A DNA stretch of 6,766 nt from Bacillota bacterium (GCA_030627585.1 DAOURU010000059.1:1-6766); one strand, 5' to 3'. Shown: positions 1 through 6,415, counted from the first letter of the stretch. The notes: generated by a model not told the origin, from the sequence alone. Numbers and translations: made by a program.

Positions 1-31
1 CTCCGCCACCTCCGCCACCTCCGCCGCCACC
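1..31 (-). repeat. Short tandem repeat encoding a poly-glycine linker
   Basis: The first 31 bases are built from a 9-base unit (CTCCGCCAC on the plus strand) repeated three times with a small variation. On the minus strand they read as ten consecutive glycine codons directly after the Ig-like domain of the SLH protein. Such tracts are flexible linkers and are prone to slippage, so the true glycine count may vary between strains or assemblies. Confidence 0.7.
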
Positions 32-969
32 CGCGGCCTTACGGACCCACTCAACGGTAGCCGTGGCCGAAAGATTTCCCAGTTTGGCCTGCACGGTATC
101 GGTGGCCGGCTCCGCGGGTCCCTTGTACTGGAACACGGCCTTGCCATCATTATCCGTGGCAACTTGGTTGTCGAGGACAGTCTTGCCTCCCCGCTGCACC
201 TGGAAGGCCACGCTCTTACCAGGGACAGCATGGCCGTCCCTGTCGGTCAGGGTCGCCGTCAGGGTGACCGTTTCCTCCAGGTACTTCTCCTGTTTCTCCG
301 GTTCCAGCTTCAAGACAGCAGGTTCACCGGGCTTTTCGGGAGGTACCTGGCCCTCTTTGAAAGCAACCGCCTGGCTGATCATCACCACGGCTTCGCCGCG
401 GGTGATGGATCTGAGAGACCGGAAAGTGTTATCCGGGTACCCGGTAATCACTTTGCTGGCAACCAGTTTAACCACGCCGGCACGCGCCCACTCCCCGATC
501 TGCCCGGCGTCCCGGAAGTTGAGGGGAGCATCCTCCTTTACCTCCAGGAGACCGGACAGCAGTACCGCCGCCTCCTGGCGGGTGATGGCCTGGTTGGGGC
601 GAAACGTCCCGTCAAGGTAGCCTTTGATGTAACCAGCGGCTACAGCGGCCCTCACGCTGCTGTAGAACCAGTCATCTTCCCGAACATCACGAAAATCGGT
701 GGCTTTACCTTCGCCGCCCTTAACATTAAAAGCTCCATTAACCAGAGCTACGAACTCAGCGCGGGTCACCGCCGGTCCGGCTTGAAGGTCCCGTCGGGAT
801 ACCCCTTGATGTAGCCCTTTTCCACCGCTTTGATTATCTCCCCTGCAGCCCAGTGCCCCTGAATATCAGCGAACTGTACGGCAAGGGCGGAGATCCCAAA
901 GGAGAAAACCAGGCAGAGGACCAGCGCCAACAGAAGCCACGACCTGCCTAAACACCTCTTAATATTCAT
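1..969 (-). pseudogene. SLH-domain surface protein with Ig-like domain, 5' part only, frameshifted
   Basis: Secreted protein expected to be held on the cell wall by SLH modules, which bind secondary cell-wall polymers. The ATG at 969-967 has AAGGAG and AGGAGA boxes upstream (977-988). Residues 1-30 are a signal peptide (hydrophobic core, ALA before the likely cut). If one missing base is restored, three SLH modules follow at about residues 33-82, 93-142 and 152-202, each with a GY.DGTF or GYPDNTF turn and a TRAE-like motif (VTRAEF, ITRQEA, ITRGEA). Residues about 216-300 resemble a bacterial Ig-like (Big_1/invasin) domain, with VTLTATLTDRDGHAVPG and ATDNDGKAVF as landmarks. Ten glycines then run to the window edge, so at least 323 residues are present and the C-terminus is missing. 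As written, the first frame stops at TGA 768-766 just after KPDRR. The second frame opens with AVTRAEF and stays open to base 2. One G lost from CGGGCGG explains this. It may be a sequencing error or a real mutation. Confidence 0.85.
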
Positions 970-976
970 GCGCCTG

Positions 977-1044
977 TCTCCTCTCCTTAATGAATTCTTT
1001 AGTTAATCTCAGGTTTTTTGGAATTCGGATTACTCCAAATTATA
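977..1044 (-). promoter_or_regulatory. Probable -10 element and ribosome binding site of the SLH gene
   Basis: A perfect TATAAT lies on the minus strand at 1044-1039, which would place transcription start near 1032 and leave a leader of about 60 bases. No good -35 box is found 16-18 bases upstream (the sequence there reads like GGAAGGGG), so the promoter is tentative. The ribosome binding site is firmer: AAGGAG (988-983) and AGGAGA (982-977) precede the ATG, the latter with ordinary spacing of about 7 bases. Confidence 0.4.
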
Positions 1045-1140
1045 GAGATTTATCGATCACCCCCTTCCCCCTCTTGACGAAATTACCGATGCGAAACTGA
1101 TAAACGAACCACCACCTCCTCGGCAACAATCGTCAACTTC

Positions 1141-1191
1141 GTAAAAAACAAAAGAGGAGTCAAAAGTAAAACGTACTTCTGATCTCCTCTT
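1141..1191 (-). terminator. Rho-independent terminator, minus strand, with no obvious parent gene
   Basis: Read on the minus strand, AAGAGGAG (1191-1184) pairs perfectly with CTCCTCTT (1159-1152). Inside it AGAAGTA pairs with TACTTTT (7 pairs, one G-U) around a CGTTT loop, with a small internal loop (ATC/GA) between the stems. TTGTTTTTT follows immediately (1151-1143). This is a textbook intrinsic terminator. It lies about 170 bases upstream of the SLH start codon and on the same strand, so it either ends a small RNA made from the 1200-1300 region or is an attenuator in a long SLH leader. Confidence 0.7.
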
Positions 1192-1492
1192 CGGTGGCCT
1201 CTCGGGCTTTCGTTCTTCTTGGGCCTCTAGGGCTTCCATTGAGTTGGCAACGTGAACCTCTTTTCAATTCCAGACAAGTCATTTGTTTTTTTCAATTATA
1301 AAATATAAAATACCTGCTCCGACATACATATACGAACAGTAGCGAAAAAAATAAAATAAAGATACATTTCATCCCGGAGACGCGAGAGTAGACGCTGGAT
1401 TTCCCGGGGAGGGATTTGGGCTTATCTTATAAAGCATTCGCTAAAGTTCCGGCAATTCCTGCCCCAAAATTGACGTGTACTATATAAATTAA

Positions 1493-1509
1493 TGTCGAAT
1501 AGTGTCGTT
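1493..1509 (+). promoter_or_regulatory. Possible tandem Spo0A binding boxes upstream of the glycosyltransferase gene
   Basis: TGTCGAA at 1493-1499 is an exact match to the Spo0A box core known from sporulating Firmicutes. TGTCGTT follows at 1503-1509 in the same orientation, exactly 10 bases on, which is one helical turn. Tandem boxes at this spacing are typical of real Spo0A sites. The pair sits 5 bases after a TATAAA (1483-1488), so if that is the -10 the site would overlap the start of transcription and suggest repression. A single 7-base match is expected about once by chance in a window this size on both strands, and the second box has two mismatches, so this is only suggestive. Confidence 0.35.
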
Positions 1510-1633
1510 AGAAATCCTGGTTTCGCCCTTTGCAGGAAACAGGATGCCTGCAGGAGAAATAAAAGAGTCGTTTGTAATTTAAAAATCGTCTTAAACGGGC
1601 GACTTAAAAGTTGGGTTCCGGGGAGGCAGAGAA

Positions 1634-2902
1634 ATGACGGCACCGGATAGGCGCAGAGAACCAGGAAACAGAGAAAATCAGGGCAGAAAAAGACTGGAGG
1701 GGGAAAGCCAGAGGTGTGAAACCCGGAGCCCGGGGAAGACCCTGGAAAACCAGGATATTATCTGTATTTCCTCGGTGGATTGGGACCCCATCTGGACGCG
1801 GAAGCAGCAGGTGATGTCGCGCCTGCCCAAATCAAACCGGATTCTCTATGTGGAACCTCCGATTTCCCTTCTCTCTCCTTTCAAAGACCCAACCTGCTGG
1901 AAGAAGTGGGTAGCCTGGCGGAGGGGCTTGCGCCGGTGGAGGGAAAACATCTATCTTTACTCTCCCCCGGTAATCCTGCCCTTTGGAAATGTTTACCGCC
2001 CTGTGAACTGGCTGAACCAGGCGTGGCTCGCCCCGGCCCTGCGCGCTGCGGCGCGCGCCCTCGGTTTCCGGCGCCCCATTCTCTGGACGTACCTCCCCAA
2101 TACCGCGGACCTTGTGGGAAAGCTGGAAGAAAAGCTGGTAATCTACGACTGCGTGGACGAGCACGCAGCTTATACCGGGTTTCGCCCGGAAACAGTGAGC
2201 GCCCTTGAAAAAAAGCTTCTCAGACTTGCAGACATTGTTTTTGCAACAGCAAGGGGCCTTTTCGAGGCGAAAAAATCTTACTGCCGGGAAATTCACCTCA
2301 TCCCCAACGCCGCTGATGTCGCCCATTTCCGCCGCGCCCTTGACCCGGAGACCCCCCTGGCCCCGGAACTCAGGGGTCTCCCCCACCCTGTTATCGGTTT
2401 CGTAGGCGTGATCCAGGACTGGATCGACCTTGACCTGATTGCCGAACTCGCCCGGAAACGGCCCGCCTGGTCGTTCGTCCTGGTGGGGCCGGCAGGGCCG
2501 GGCGTAAACCTGAGTCCCCTCCAGGGAATGGCCAACGTTCACCTCTTAGGAAGGCGGGAGAAGGAGGTCCTGCCCGGCTATTTTAAAGGTTTCGATGTTT
2601 GCCTGAACCCCTTTCGTTTGAACAAACTGACGGCAACGGTGAGCCCGCTCAAGTTCTACGAGTACCTGGCCTCGGGAAAACCGGTGGTTTCCGTTCCCCT
2701 GCCGGAGGTCAAAGCCTTCTCCGGCGCGGTGGAGCTCGCCCAAACGCCCGACGAATTCCTGCAAAAAATCGAGGCGGCCCTCGCCTCCGAAACGCCGGAG
2801 CGGCAGGCTGCCCGCCTCAGAATTGCCGCCGCAAACTCCTGGGAGCAGCGGGTGGCGGAAATGATGGAAAGGATTGAAACGATGTTGCAAAAGCTCTCAT
2901 GA
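1634..2902 (+). CDS. Glycosyltransferase, GT4-like (GT-B fold), cell-envelope polysaccharide type
   Basis: Cytoplasmic enzyme of 422 residues expected to move a sugar from a nucleotide donor onto a growing surface glycan. The acceptor and sugar cannot be told from sequence. The N-terminal half contains SVDWDPIWTRKQQ (47-59) and ILYVEPP (70-76), the family opening seen in TuaH-like transferases, then YDCVDEHAAYTG (171-182) and IPNAADVAHF (223-232). The C-terminal donor-binding half has IGFVGVIQDW (254-263), FVLVGP (281-286), VHLLGRR (302-308) and SPLKFYEYLASGKPVVS (337-353), the glutamate-containing nucleotide-sugar site. There is no signal peptide or membrane span. The ATG at 1634 is chosen because GGGGAGG lies 7 bases upstream. 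It adds about 40 charged residues before the conserved domain, which is unusual, but no later start has a ribosome binding site. The dehydrogenase gene follows after 140 bases on the same strand, suggesting joint function in polysaccharide synthesis. The GT4 class is solid; the exact role is open. Confidence 0.85.
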   Translation: MTAPDRRREPGNRENQGRKRLEGESQRCETRSPGKTLENQDIICISSVDWDPIWTRKQQVMSRLPKSNRILYVEPPISLLSPFKDPTCWKKWVAWRRGLRRWRENIYLYSPPVILPFGNVYRPVNWLNQAWLAPALRAAARALGFRRPILWTYLPNTADLVGKLEEKLVIYDCVDEHAAYTGFRPETVSALEKKLLRLADIVFATARGLFEAKKSYCREIHLIPNAADVAHFRRALDPETPLAPELRGLPHPVIGFVGVIQDWIDLDLIAELARKRPAWSFVLVGPAGPGVNLSPLQGMANVHLLGRREKEVLPGYFKGFDVCLNPFRLNKLTATVSPLKFYEYLASGKPVVSVPLPEVKAFSGAVELAQTPDEFLQKIEAALASETPERQAARLRIAAANSWEQRVAEMMERIETMLQKLS

Positions 2903-3042
2903 CTGGCAAAGGTTACATTGCAACAAGATTATGTCAAACCTAAAAGAAGGAACTGCAGGGGTGCTAGAGAATAATAGGAAAGGCACCATAAATTAAGACT
3001 ACTTTTCGGCGCCAGGAGAGGGAACAGAAAGGAAGGAAGCTC

Positions 3043-4341
3043 ATGGAAACGGAAAGAAAAATCGCAATTTTCGGGCTCGGTTTTGTCGGACTGCCCCTCG
3101 CCCTCAGTTTCGCCCTCAGGGGCTGCCGGGTGACCGGCGTTGACGTCGACGAAAAGCTGGTATCCGATCTGAACCGGGGCATCACCTACCACCTGGAGTC
3201 TTACCGGGGCACGCCGATTCAGGAAATTCTGAAGGAGCAGCTGGAAACCGGAAGATTCCGGGCGACAACCGATCCCGACCCGGCCCTTGCCTCCTGCAAC
3301 GACATCATCGTTACGGTGGGGGTCCCTGTCACCAACGGCATCCCTGACCTCAATCCCGTGAAGGCAGCCGCAACCGCCATCGGCCGGGGCCTGCGGCCCG
3401 GCCAGCTCGTTCTGATCCGCAGCACCCTGACCCCAGGCACGACGCGGCGGGTGCTCCAGCCCATCCTTGAGTCCTCGGGATTGAAAGCTGAAGCAGACTT
3501 TTTCCTGGCTTACGCCGCAGAGCGCATTGCCGAGGGGCGCGCCTTTGAGGAATTCGAAAACATGCCTACCGTCGTTTCCGGAGTGGGGCCGCGCAGCTTG
3601 CAGCGCGCCCGGGAAGTACTCGGGATCGCGACCCGGGCGGAACTGGTGGAGGCCAGCTCGATCGAGGTGGGAGAAACGGCTAAGGTTTTGGAAAACATCG
3701 CCCGGGATGTGGACATCGCCCTGGTCAACGAGTTTGCCCGCTTCACAAAGGCGCTGGGAATCGACATCTTTGAAGTGGTGAAAGTCGCCAATACCCACAC
3801 GAGGGTCAACCTCCTTCTTCCCGGCCCCGGTGTCGGCGGCTACTGCGTGCCCAACGCCCTTTATTACCTGCTTCCCCGCGCCCTGGAGTTCAACCTCAAC
3901 CTCCGCATCTTTCCCGTCGCCAGACAGATCAACGACGAGGCTCCAGTTCACGCGGCAGGGCTGGTCTTAAAAAATCTCCCGGTTCCTCCGAACCAGGCAA
4001 AGGTGGCCGTCTTCGGCATCGCGATGAAGGATTATTCCAACGACGACCGGCTCAGTCCGGCACATACCGTCATCAAGGTGCTTCAAACGGCAGGGGTACA
4101 GGTCAAGGCCTTCGACCCGGCGGTTCCCACCCGCTACCCCTTTTCCGCCGCCAGCCTGGAGGAGGCCCTGCGAGGTGCCCACGGGATTGTGGTGCTCGCC
4201 AGGCAGCGGGATCTTGACTACCAGAACCTCGCTTTCTTCAGGGAGTTAATGAGCAAGGAGCGGCCCTTCATCGTGGATACCCGGAACATTTACGACCGCG
4301 CCACCGTCGAAAAAGCGGGCTTCCGCCTGGAAACCCTGTAA
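3043..4341 (+). CDS. Nucleotide sugar 6-dehydrogenase (UDP-N-acetylhexosamine type, WecC/TviB-like)
   Basis: Cytoplasmic NAD-dependent enzyme of 432 residues, normal for the UDP-glucose/GDP-mannose dehydrogenase family. It oxidises C6 of a nucleotide sugar twice to give a uronic acid. The best guess for substrate is UDP-ManNAc or UDP-GlcNAc, from the overall WecC-like layout. The NAD-binding domain carries GLGFVGLPLA (11-20) and VDVDE (33-37). The central domain has AERIAEG (159-165), ETAKVLEN (211-218, Lys214 and Asn218) and GPGVGGYCVP (261-270) with the catalytic Cys268. The C-terminal UDP-binding domain has FGIAMKD (324-330) and DDRLSPA (334-340). Oddities are Tyr267 where relatives usually have His or Ser before the Cys, and NALYYL in place of the usual VDPYYL. 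The start at 3043 follows GGAAGGAAG (3031-3039). It probably shares a transcript with the upstream glycosyltransferase and ends at the terminator at 4426-4470. The product could feed a wall polymer that contains aminouronic acid. Confidence 0.9.
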   Translation: METERKIAIFGLGFVGLPLALSFALRGCRVTGVDVDEKLVSDLNRGITYHLESYRGTPIQEILKEQLETGRFRATTDPDPALASCNDIIVTVGVPVTNGIPDLNPVKAAATAIGRGLRPGQLVLIRSTLTPGTTRRVLQPILESSGLKAEADFFLAYAAERIAEGRAFEEFENMPTVVSGVGPRSLQRAREVLGIATRAELVEASSIEVGETAKVLENIARDVDIALVNEFARFTKALGIDIFEVVKVANTHTRVNLLLPGPGVGGYCVPNALYYLLPRALEFNLNLRIFPVARQINDEAPVHAAGLVLKNLPVPPNQAKVAVFGIAMKDYSNDDRLSPAHTVIKVLQTAGVQVKAFDPAVPTRYPFSAASLEEALRGAHGIVVLARQRDLDYQNLAFFRELMSKERPFIVDTRNIYDRATVEKAGFRLETL

Positions 4342-4425
4342 GCCGCCCCTTTTTCCGGAATGTTCCCCCAGCGGAGTTCCCGGAATTCGAGCAATTTAAA
4401 ACCGCGCTTGGCTGATTTATATTTA

Positions 4426-4470
4426 AAAGAGAGAGCCCTGAAATAATCGGGCCCTCTCTTTGTTTATATT
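4426..4470 (+). terminator. Rho-independent terminator after the dehydrogenase gene, possibly bidirectional
   Basis: AAAGAGAGAGCCC (4426-4438) pairs with GGGCCCTCTCTTT (4449-4461) with 12 of 13 positions matched (A4434 faces C4453), around a 10-base loop. TGTTTATATTT follows on the plus strand, 85 bases after the dehydrogenase stop. On the minus strand the same hairpin is followed by TTTAAATATAAAT, so it may also stop transcripts of the GH18 gene that converges from the right. Confidence 0.85.
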
Positions 4471-4589
4471 TGGATATCCAGTTGCAATGCCTTTCATCTC
4501 TTTTAATTTAATCAACATGTGTTTAATTATGACAGGAATTATTTCCTTGAGGACACTAATGGGTTGGTGCAGCCTTCATCCAGAAAAGC

Positions 4590-4672
4590 GCCTGTCCCTC
4601 GCCTATCCCTAAAAAATCTAAAAAAGTTGCCTGTCCCTATTTTCATAAAAAAGTTGCCTGTCCCTATTTTCA
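4590..4672. repeat. Direct repeat array built on GCCTGTCCCT
   Basis: A 26-base unit of six A, GTTGCCTGTCCCT and ATTTTCA occurs perfectly twice, at 4620-4645 and 4647-4672, one base apart. Two degenerate copies of the core precede it: GCCTGTCCCT (4590-4599) and GCCTATCCCT (4601-4610). On the minus strand each full unit reads TGAAAATAGGGACAGGCAAC followed by six T. The GGGACAGGCA word, as I recall, recurs as an interspersed element in several bacterial genomes, sometimes near IS200-like (Y1) transposases, but none is present here. The array lies between the convergent dehydrogenase and GH18 genes and just after the GH18 stop codon. Confidence 0.75.
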
Positions 4673-4691
4673 AAGAGCAGCAGCTTTCTCC

Positions 4692-6077
4692 TCATTTTGA
4701 AAAGACGGCAAGATCCGCCCAGAATTCCGGGAAGCCCATCCCCAAACGCCAGAGGGAAATCCCCGCCAGCCACTGGTTTTTTGCAAGTTCCAGTTTTGCT
4801 TTCAGGCTTGCCTGGTTTTCGTACCAGACCTCGTGTTTTACCCCGGCCCCGTCAACGTAGGTAAAATGCGGGAGGCAGGAGACGGGGTCCCAGACCGGGA
4901 CTACCCCGTGTTTTGCCGCGAGGGCTTCCGCCTGGGAAAAGGTCAGGGAAGCGGCGGTTTTCCCCTCCGGCCAGTCGTAGCCGTAAAGTCCGAGGCCCAG
5001 GATGATTTTATGAGGGGGAAGAAACCGCCGGGTGTAAGCTATAACCCGCGTCACCCAGTCGTAGGGCGCAATGGGACCCGGCGCTCCCGTCCGGTAGTGA
5101 AAGTCGTAGGCCATCAGCACGACCTGGTCCGCGTATTTGCCGATTGCAGCATAGTCGTAGGCGGCGTGCCAGGGCACCTCCTTATCCTTGGCCGGAACGG
5201 CCACCACAAGAGAGATTTGCGCCCGTTTTAAAGCCGAAGAGAGTTCGGCCAGGAAGAGGTTGAAGGCGTCTTTGTCTTCCGCCGGAATAAACTCAAAGTC
5301 CAGGTTCACGGCGTGGTGGCCTTCCCGCCGGGCAAGAGAAACCACATTGCCGATAAAATTGGCGCGCGCCTCTTTGCTGTTCAGCAGGGTACGGAGTTGC
5401 GGAGGATCGAAAAGAGCTACCGAGGCCTGAGTGCGAATTTTATTGGCGCGGGCAAAATCCAGCGCTAAATGATGCGCCGGGGGATACTCGTAAATTAAAT
5501 TCCCCTTTTCATCAGCCTCATACCAGCGCAAGGCCACATCGGTGAGATTTTTATATTGAGCCTGGAACTCCTCATAAGAACCTCCGTAATAATAGCCGAG
5601 CACCACTTTTTGCCGCAGAGGCATGGTAATCAATACCCTCCTTGTCGTTCCTTCCCAGTTCACGACGGCGCCGAAAGCCTCGCTCAAGAAACGAAGCGGG
5701 ACAAGCGCCCGGCCCTGTTTAATGGTCGGTGCGACTTCGAGCAGATAACCCCGGCCGTTGACGAAAATATTCCGGTTATCCGGCCATAAAACAACCATCG
5801 CGGCACCCCGGGTTAAGGTAATTTGCCTTGTTTTCGGCTCCCAAGTAACGCCTGCCCCGAAGGCGGGCGCCTCCATGAGAAACCTGATCGGAACCAGGGT
5901 ACGCCCCTGCACGATAATTGGTTCCACATCCGGGAAAGAGACACGCTGCCCGTTGACAAAGATCTGGACGGGAGATGCGGCAAATACCGCCCCCGGATTA
6001 AACGCGAGATTAATACCCAAGCAGCAAAGCAGGCCGACAAGGACAAGCAAAAAGCAGGCTTTCTTCCTCCAGTTCAT
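4692..6077 (-). CDS. Secreted GH18 hydrolase (SleL/YaaH-like) with copper-amine-oxidase-type stalk domain
   Basis: Exported protein of 461 residues. Residues 1-33 form a signal peptide (basic MNWRKK, long hydrophobic core, VFA before the cut). Residues about 37-152 are a copper amine oxidase N-terminal (stalk) domain with two copies of the RTLVPIRFL / RALVPLRFLSEAFGA motif (59-67 and 123-136). This module is an attachment or spacer fold and does not imply oxidase activity. Residues about 157-458 are a GH18 barrel: NLDFEF (258-263) carries the catalytic Glu262 with Asp260, MAYDFHY (322-328) is the MxYD motif, ILGLGLYGYDW (359-369) and SLWRLG (441-446) complete the fold. The first Asp of the usual DxxDxDxE is His255, a change also seen in spore-type members. 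Relatives such as SleL cleave N-acetylglucosamine bonds in spore cortex peptidoglycan; those carry LysM modules instead of this stalk. The start has AGGAGG 10 bases upstream (6093-6088). The gene is a single unit transcribed away from the riboswitch leader. A role in germination or wall turnover is inferred. Confidence 0.9.
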   Translation of the reverse strand: MNWRKKACFLLVLVGLLCCLGINLAFNPGAVFAASPVQIFVNGQRVSFPDVEPIIVQGRTLVPIRFLMEAPAFGAGVTWEPKTRQITLTRGAAMVVLWPDNRNIFVNGRGYLLEVAPTIKQGRALVPLRFLSEAFGAVVNWEGTTRRVLITMPLRQKVVLGYYYGGSYEEFQAQYKNLTDVALRWYEADEKGNLIYEYPPAHHLALDFARANKIRTQASVALFDPPQLRTLLNSKEARANFIGNVVSLARREGHHAVNLDFEFIPAEDKDAFNLFLAELSSALKRAQISLVVAVPAKDKEVPWHAAYDYAAIGKYADQVVLMAYDFHYRTGAPGPIAPYDWVTRVIAYTRRFLPPHKIILGLGLYGYDWPEGKTAASLTFSQAEALAAKHGVVPVWDPVSCLPHFTYVDGAGVKHEVWYENQASLKAKLELAKNQWLAGISLWRLGMGFPEFWADLAVFSK

Positions 6078-6078
6078 T

Positions 6079-6107
6079 CCTCAGTTTCCTCCTGAAATAA
6101 ACTGAGG
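6079..6107 (-). promoter_or_regulatory. Perfect inverted repeat holding the Shine-Dalgarno of the GH18 gene in its loop
   Basis: CCTCAGTTT (6079-6087) and AAACTGAGG (6099-6107) are a perfect 9-bp inverted repeat with an 11-base loop. In the GH18 mRNA the loop reads ATTTCAGGAGG, so the whole AGGAGG is in the loop, and the AUG starts one base after the stem. This could be a translational control hairpin or an mRNA-stabilising element. The same dyad could also be a DNA operator. Confidence 0.65.
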
Positions 6108-6415
6108 AAATTATTCACTCTTTCTCTATAAATTCCTGCCCAACAGTCCTGGTAATTTATTCATACATTTCGGTATTTCGGACGAAAGTCCCTTTTGTGG
6201 CCGCTTTAATTTGCATTTCTCCGGCAAAAGCTGAAAGGAAAAGGCGGCCCGTCTGGCCCCTGGGGCGCATTCCGGATGACATAAACGTAGACCAGATCTT
6301 TACTGCGACCTTCCGTCCCGGAAACCGCAGGAGAAGGTCGAGCAATCAGAGAAGAATAGCAGGCAAAACAACGGGCAAAATGATCGCCAGGAAAGGAAGC
6401 GCGATAAAGGAAATA
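6108..6415. other. Upstream intergenic segment between divergent GH18 gene and cobalamin leader
   Basis: About 300 bases with no convincing gene. On the minus strand a 62-codon frame (6345-6157) begins at TTG, has no ribosome binding site and resembles nothing I recognise. A short GGAC-GAAA-GTCC hairpin with a GNRA-type loop lies at 6180-6191. The promoter of the GH18 gene should lie near 6110-6180; TATAGA on the minus strand around 6127-6132 is a possible -10, but no -35 or sporulation-sigma pattern stands out. Confidence 0.4.

Larger units (their letters stand above)
970..1633. other. Gene-free intergenic region between the divergent SLH and glycosyltransferase genes
   Basis: This 664-base stretch separates two divergent genes. 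No open frame in it looks like a real protein. It holds the SLH gene's ribosome binding site and a -10 at its left end, a minus-strand terminator around 1141-1191, an AT-rich block at about 1285-1365, a possible Spo0A-box pair at 1493-1509, and a TGCAGG/CCTGCA inverted repeat with a 10-base loop at 1531-1552. The glycosyltransferase ribosome binding site, GGGGAGG, is at 1620-1626. A TATAAA at 1483-1488 could be a plus-strand -10, but I see no matching -35. I recognise no riboswitch class here. The unexplained terminator suggests an unannotated minus-strand RNA. Confidence 0.6.

Noticed and set aside
164..814. Plus-strand open frame of 216 codons, and another at 63-620
   Set aside because: They are antisense to the SLH/Ig-like coding region. 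The minus-strand translation has clear family motifs; these have none.
1057..1239. Minus-strand frame of 60 codons rich in Glu, Lys and Arg at its start
   Set aside because: It reads straight through the strong terminator at 1141-1191, its ATG has only a weak GAGG too far upstream, and the sequence matches no family I know.
1422..1643. Minus-strand frame of 73 codons with a hydrophobic middle
   Set aside because: It starts at GTG inside the glycosyltransferase gene, has no ribosome binding site, and has an atypical composition.
1832..2542. Minus-strand frame of 236 codons
   Set aside because: It is a shadow of the glycosyltransferase gene, whose frame carries the conserved motifs.
2918..2946. 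TTGCAA...TAAAAG as a separate promoter for the dehydrogenase gene
   Set aside because: The -10 match is poor. Co-transcription with the glycosyltransferase across 140 bases without a terminator is simpler.
2929..3951. Minus-strand frame of 340 codons opposite the dehydrogenase
   Set aside because: Its long length comes from the GC-rich codon use of the real gene. It has no recognisable domain.
4519..4860. Plus-strand frame of 113 codons with repeated KKLPVPIF
   Set aside because: The peptide repeat is only the translation of the DNA repeat at 4620-4672, and the frame runs antisense into the GH18 gene.
6180..6191. GGAC-GAAA-GTCC hairpin followed by CTTTTG as a terminator
   Set aside because: A 4-bp stem and a short T run are too weak, and no gene ends there.
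6157..6345. Minus-strand frame of 62 codons beginning with TTG
   Set aside because: No ribosome binding site, the start follows directly after a stop codon, and there is no recognised family. A gene remnant cannot be excluded.
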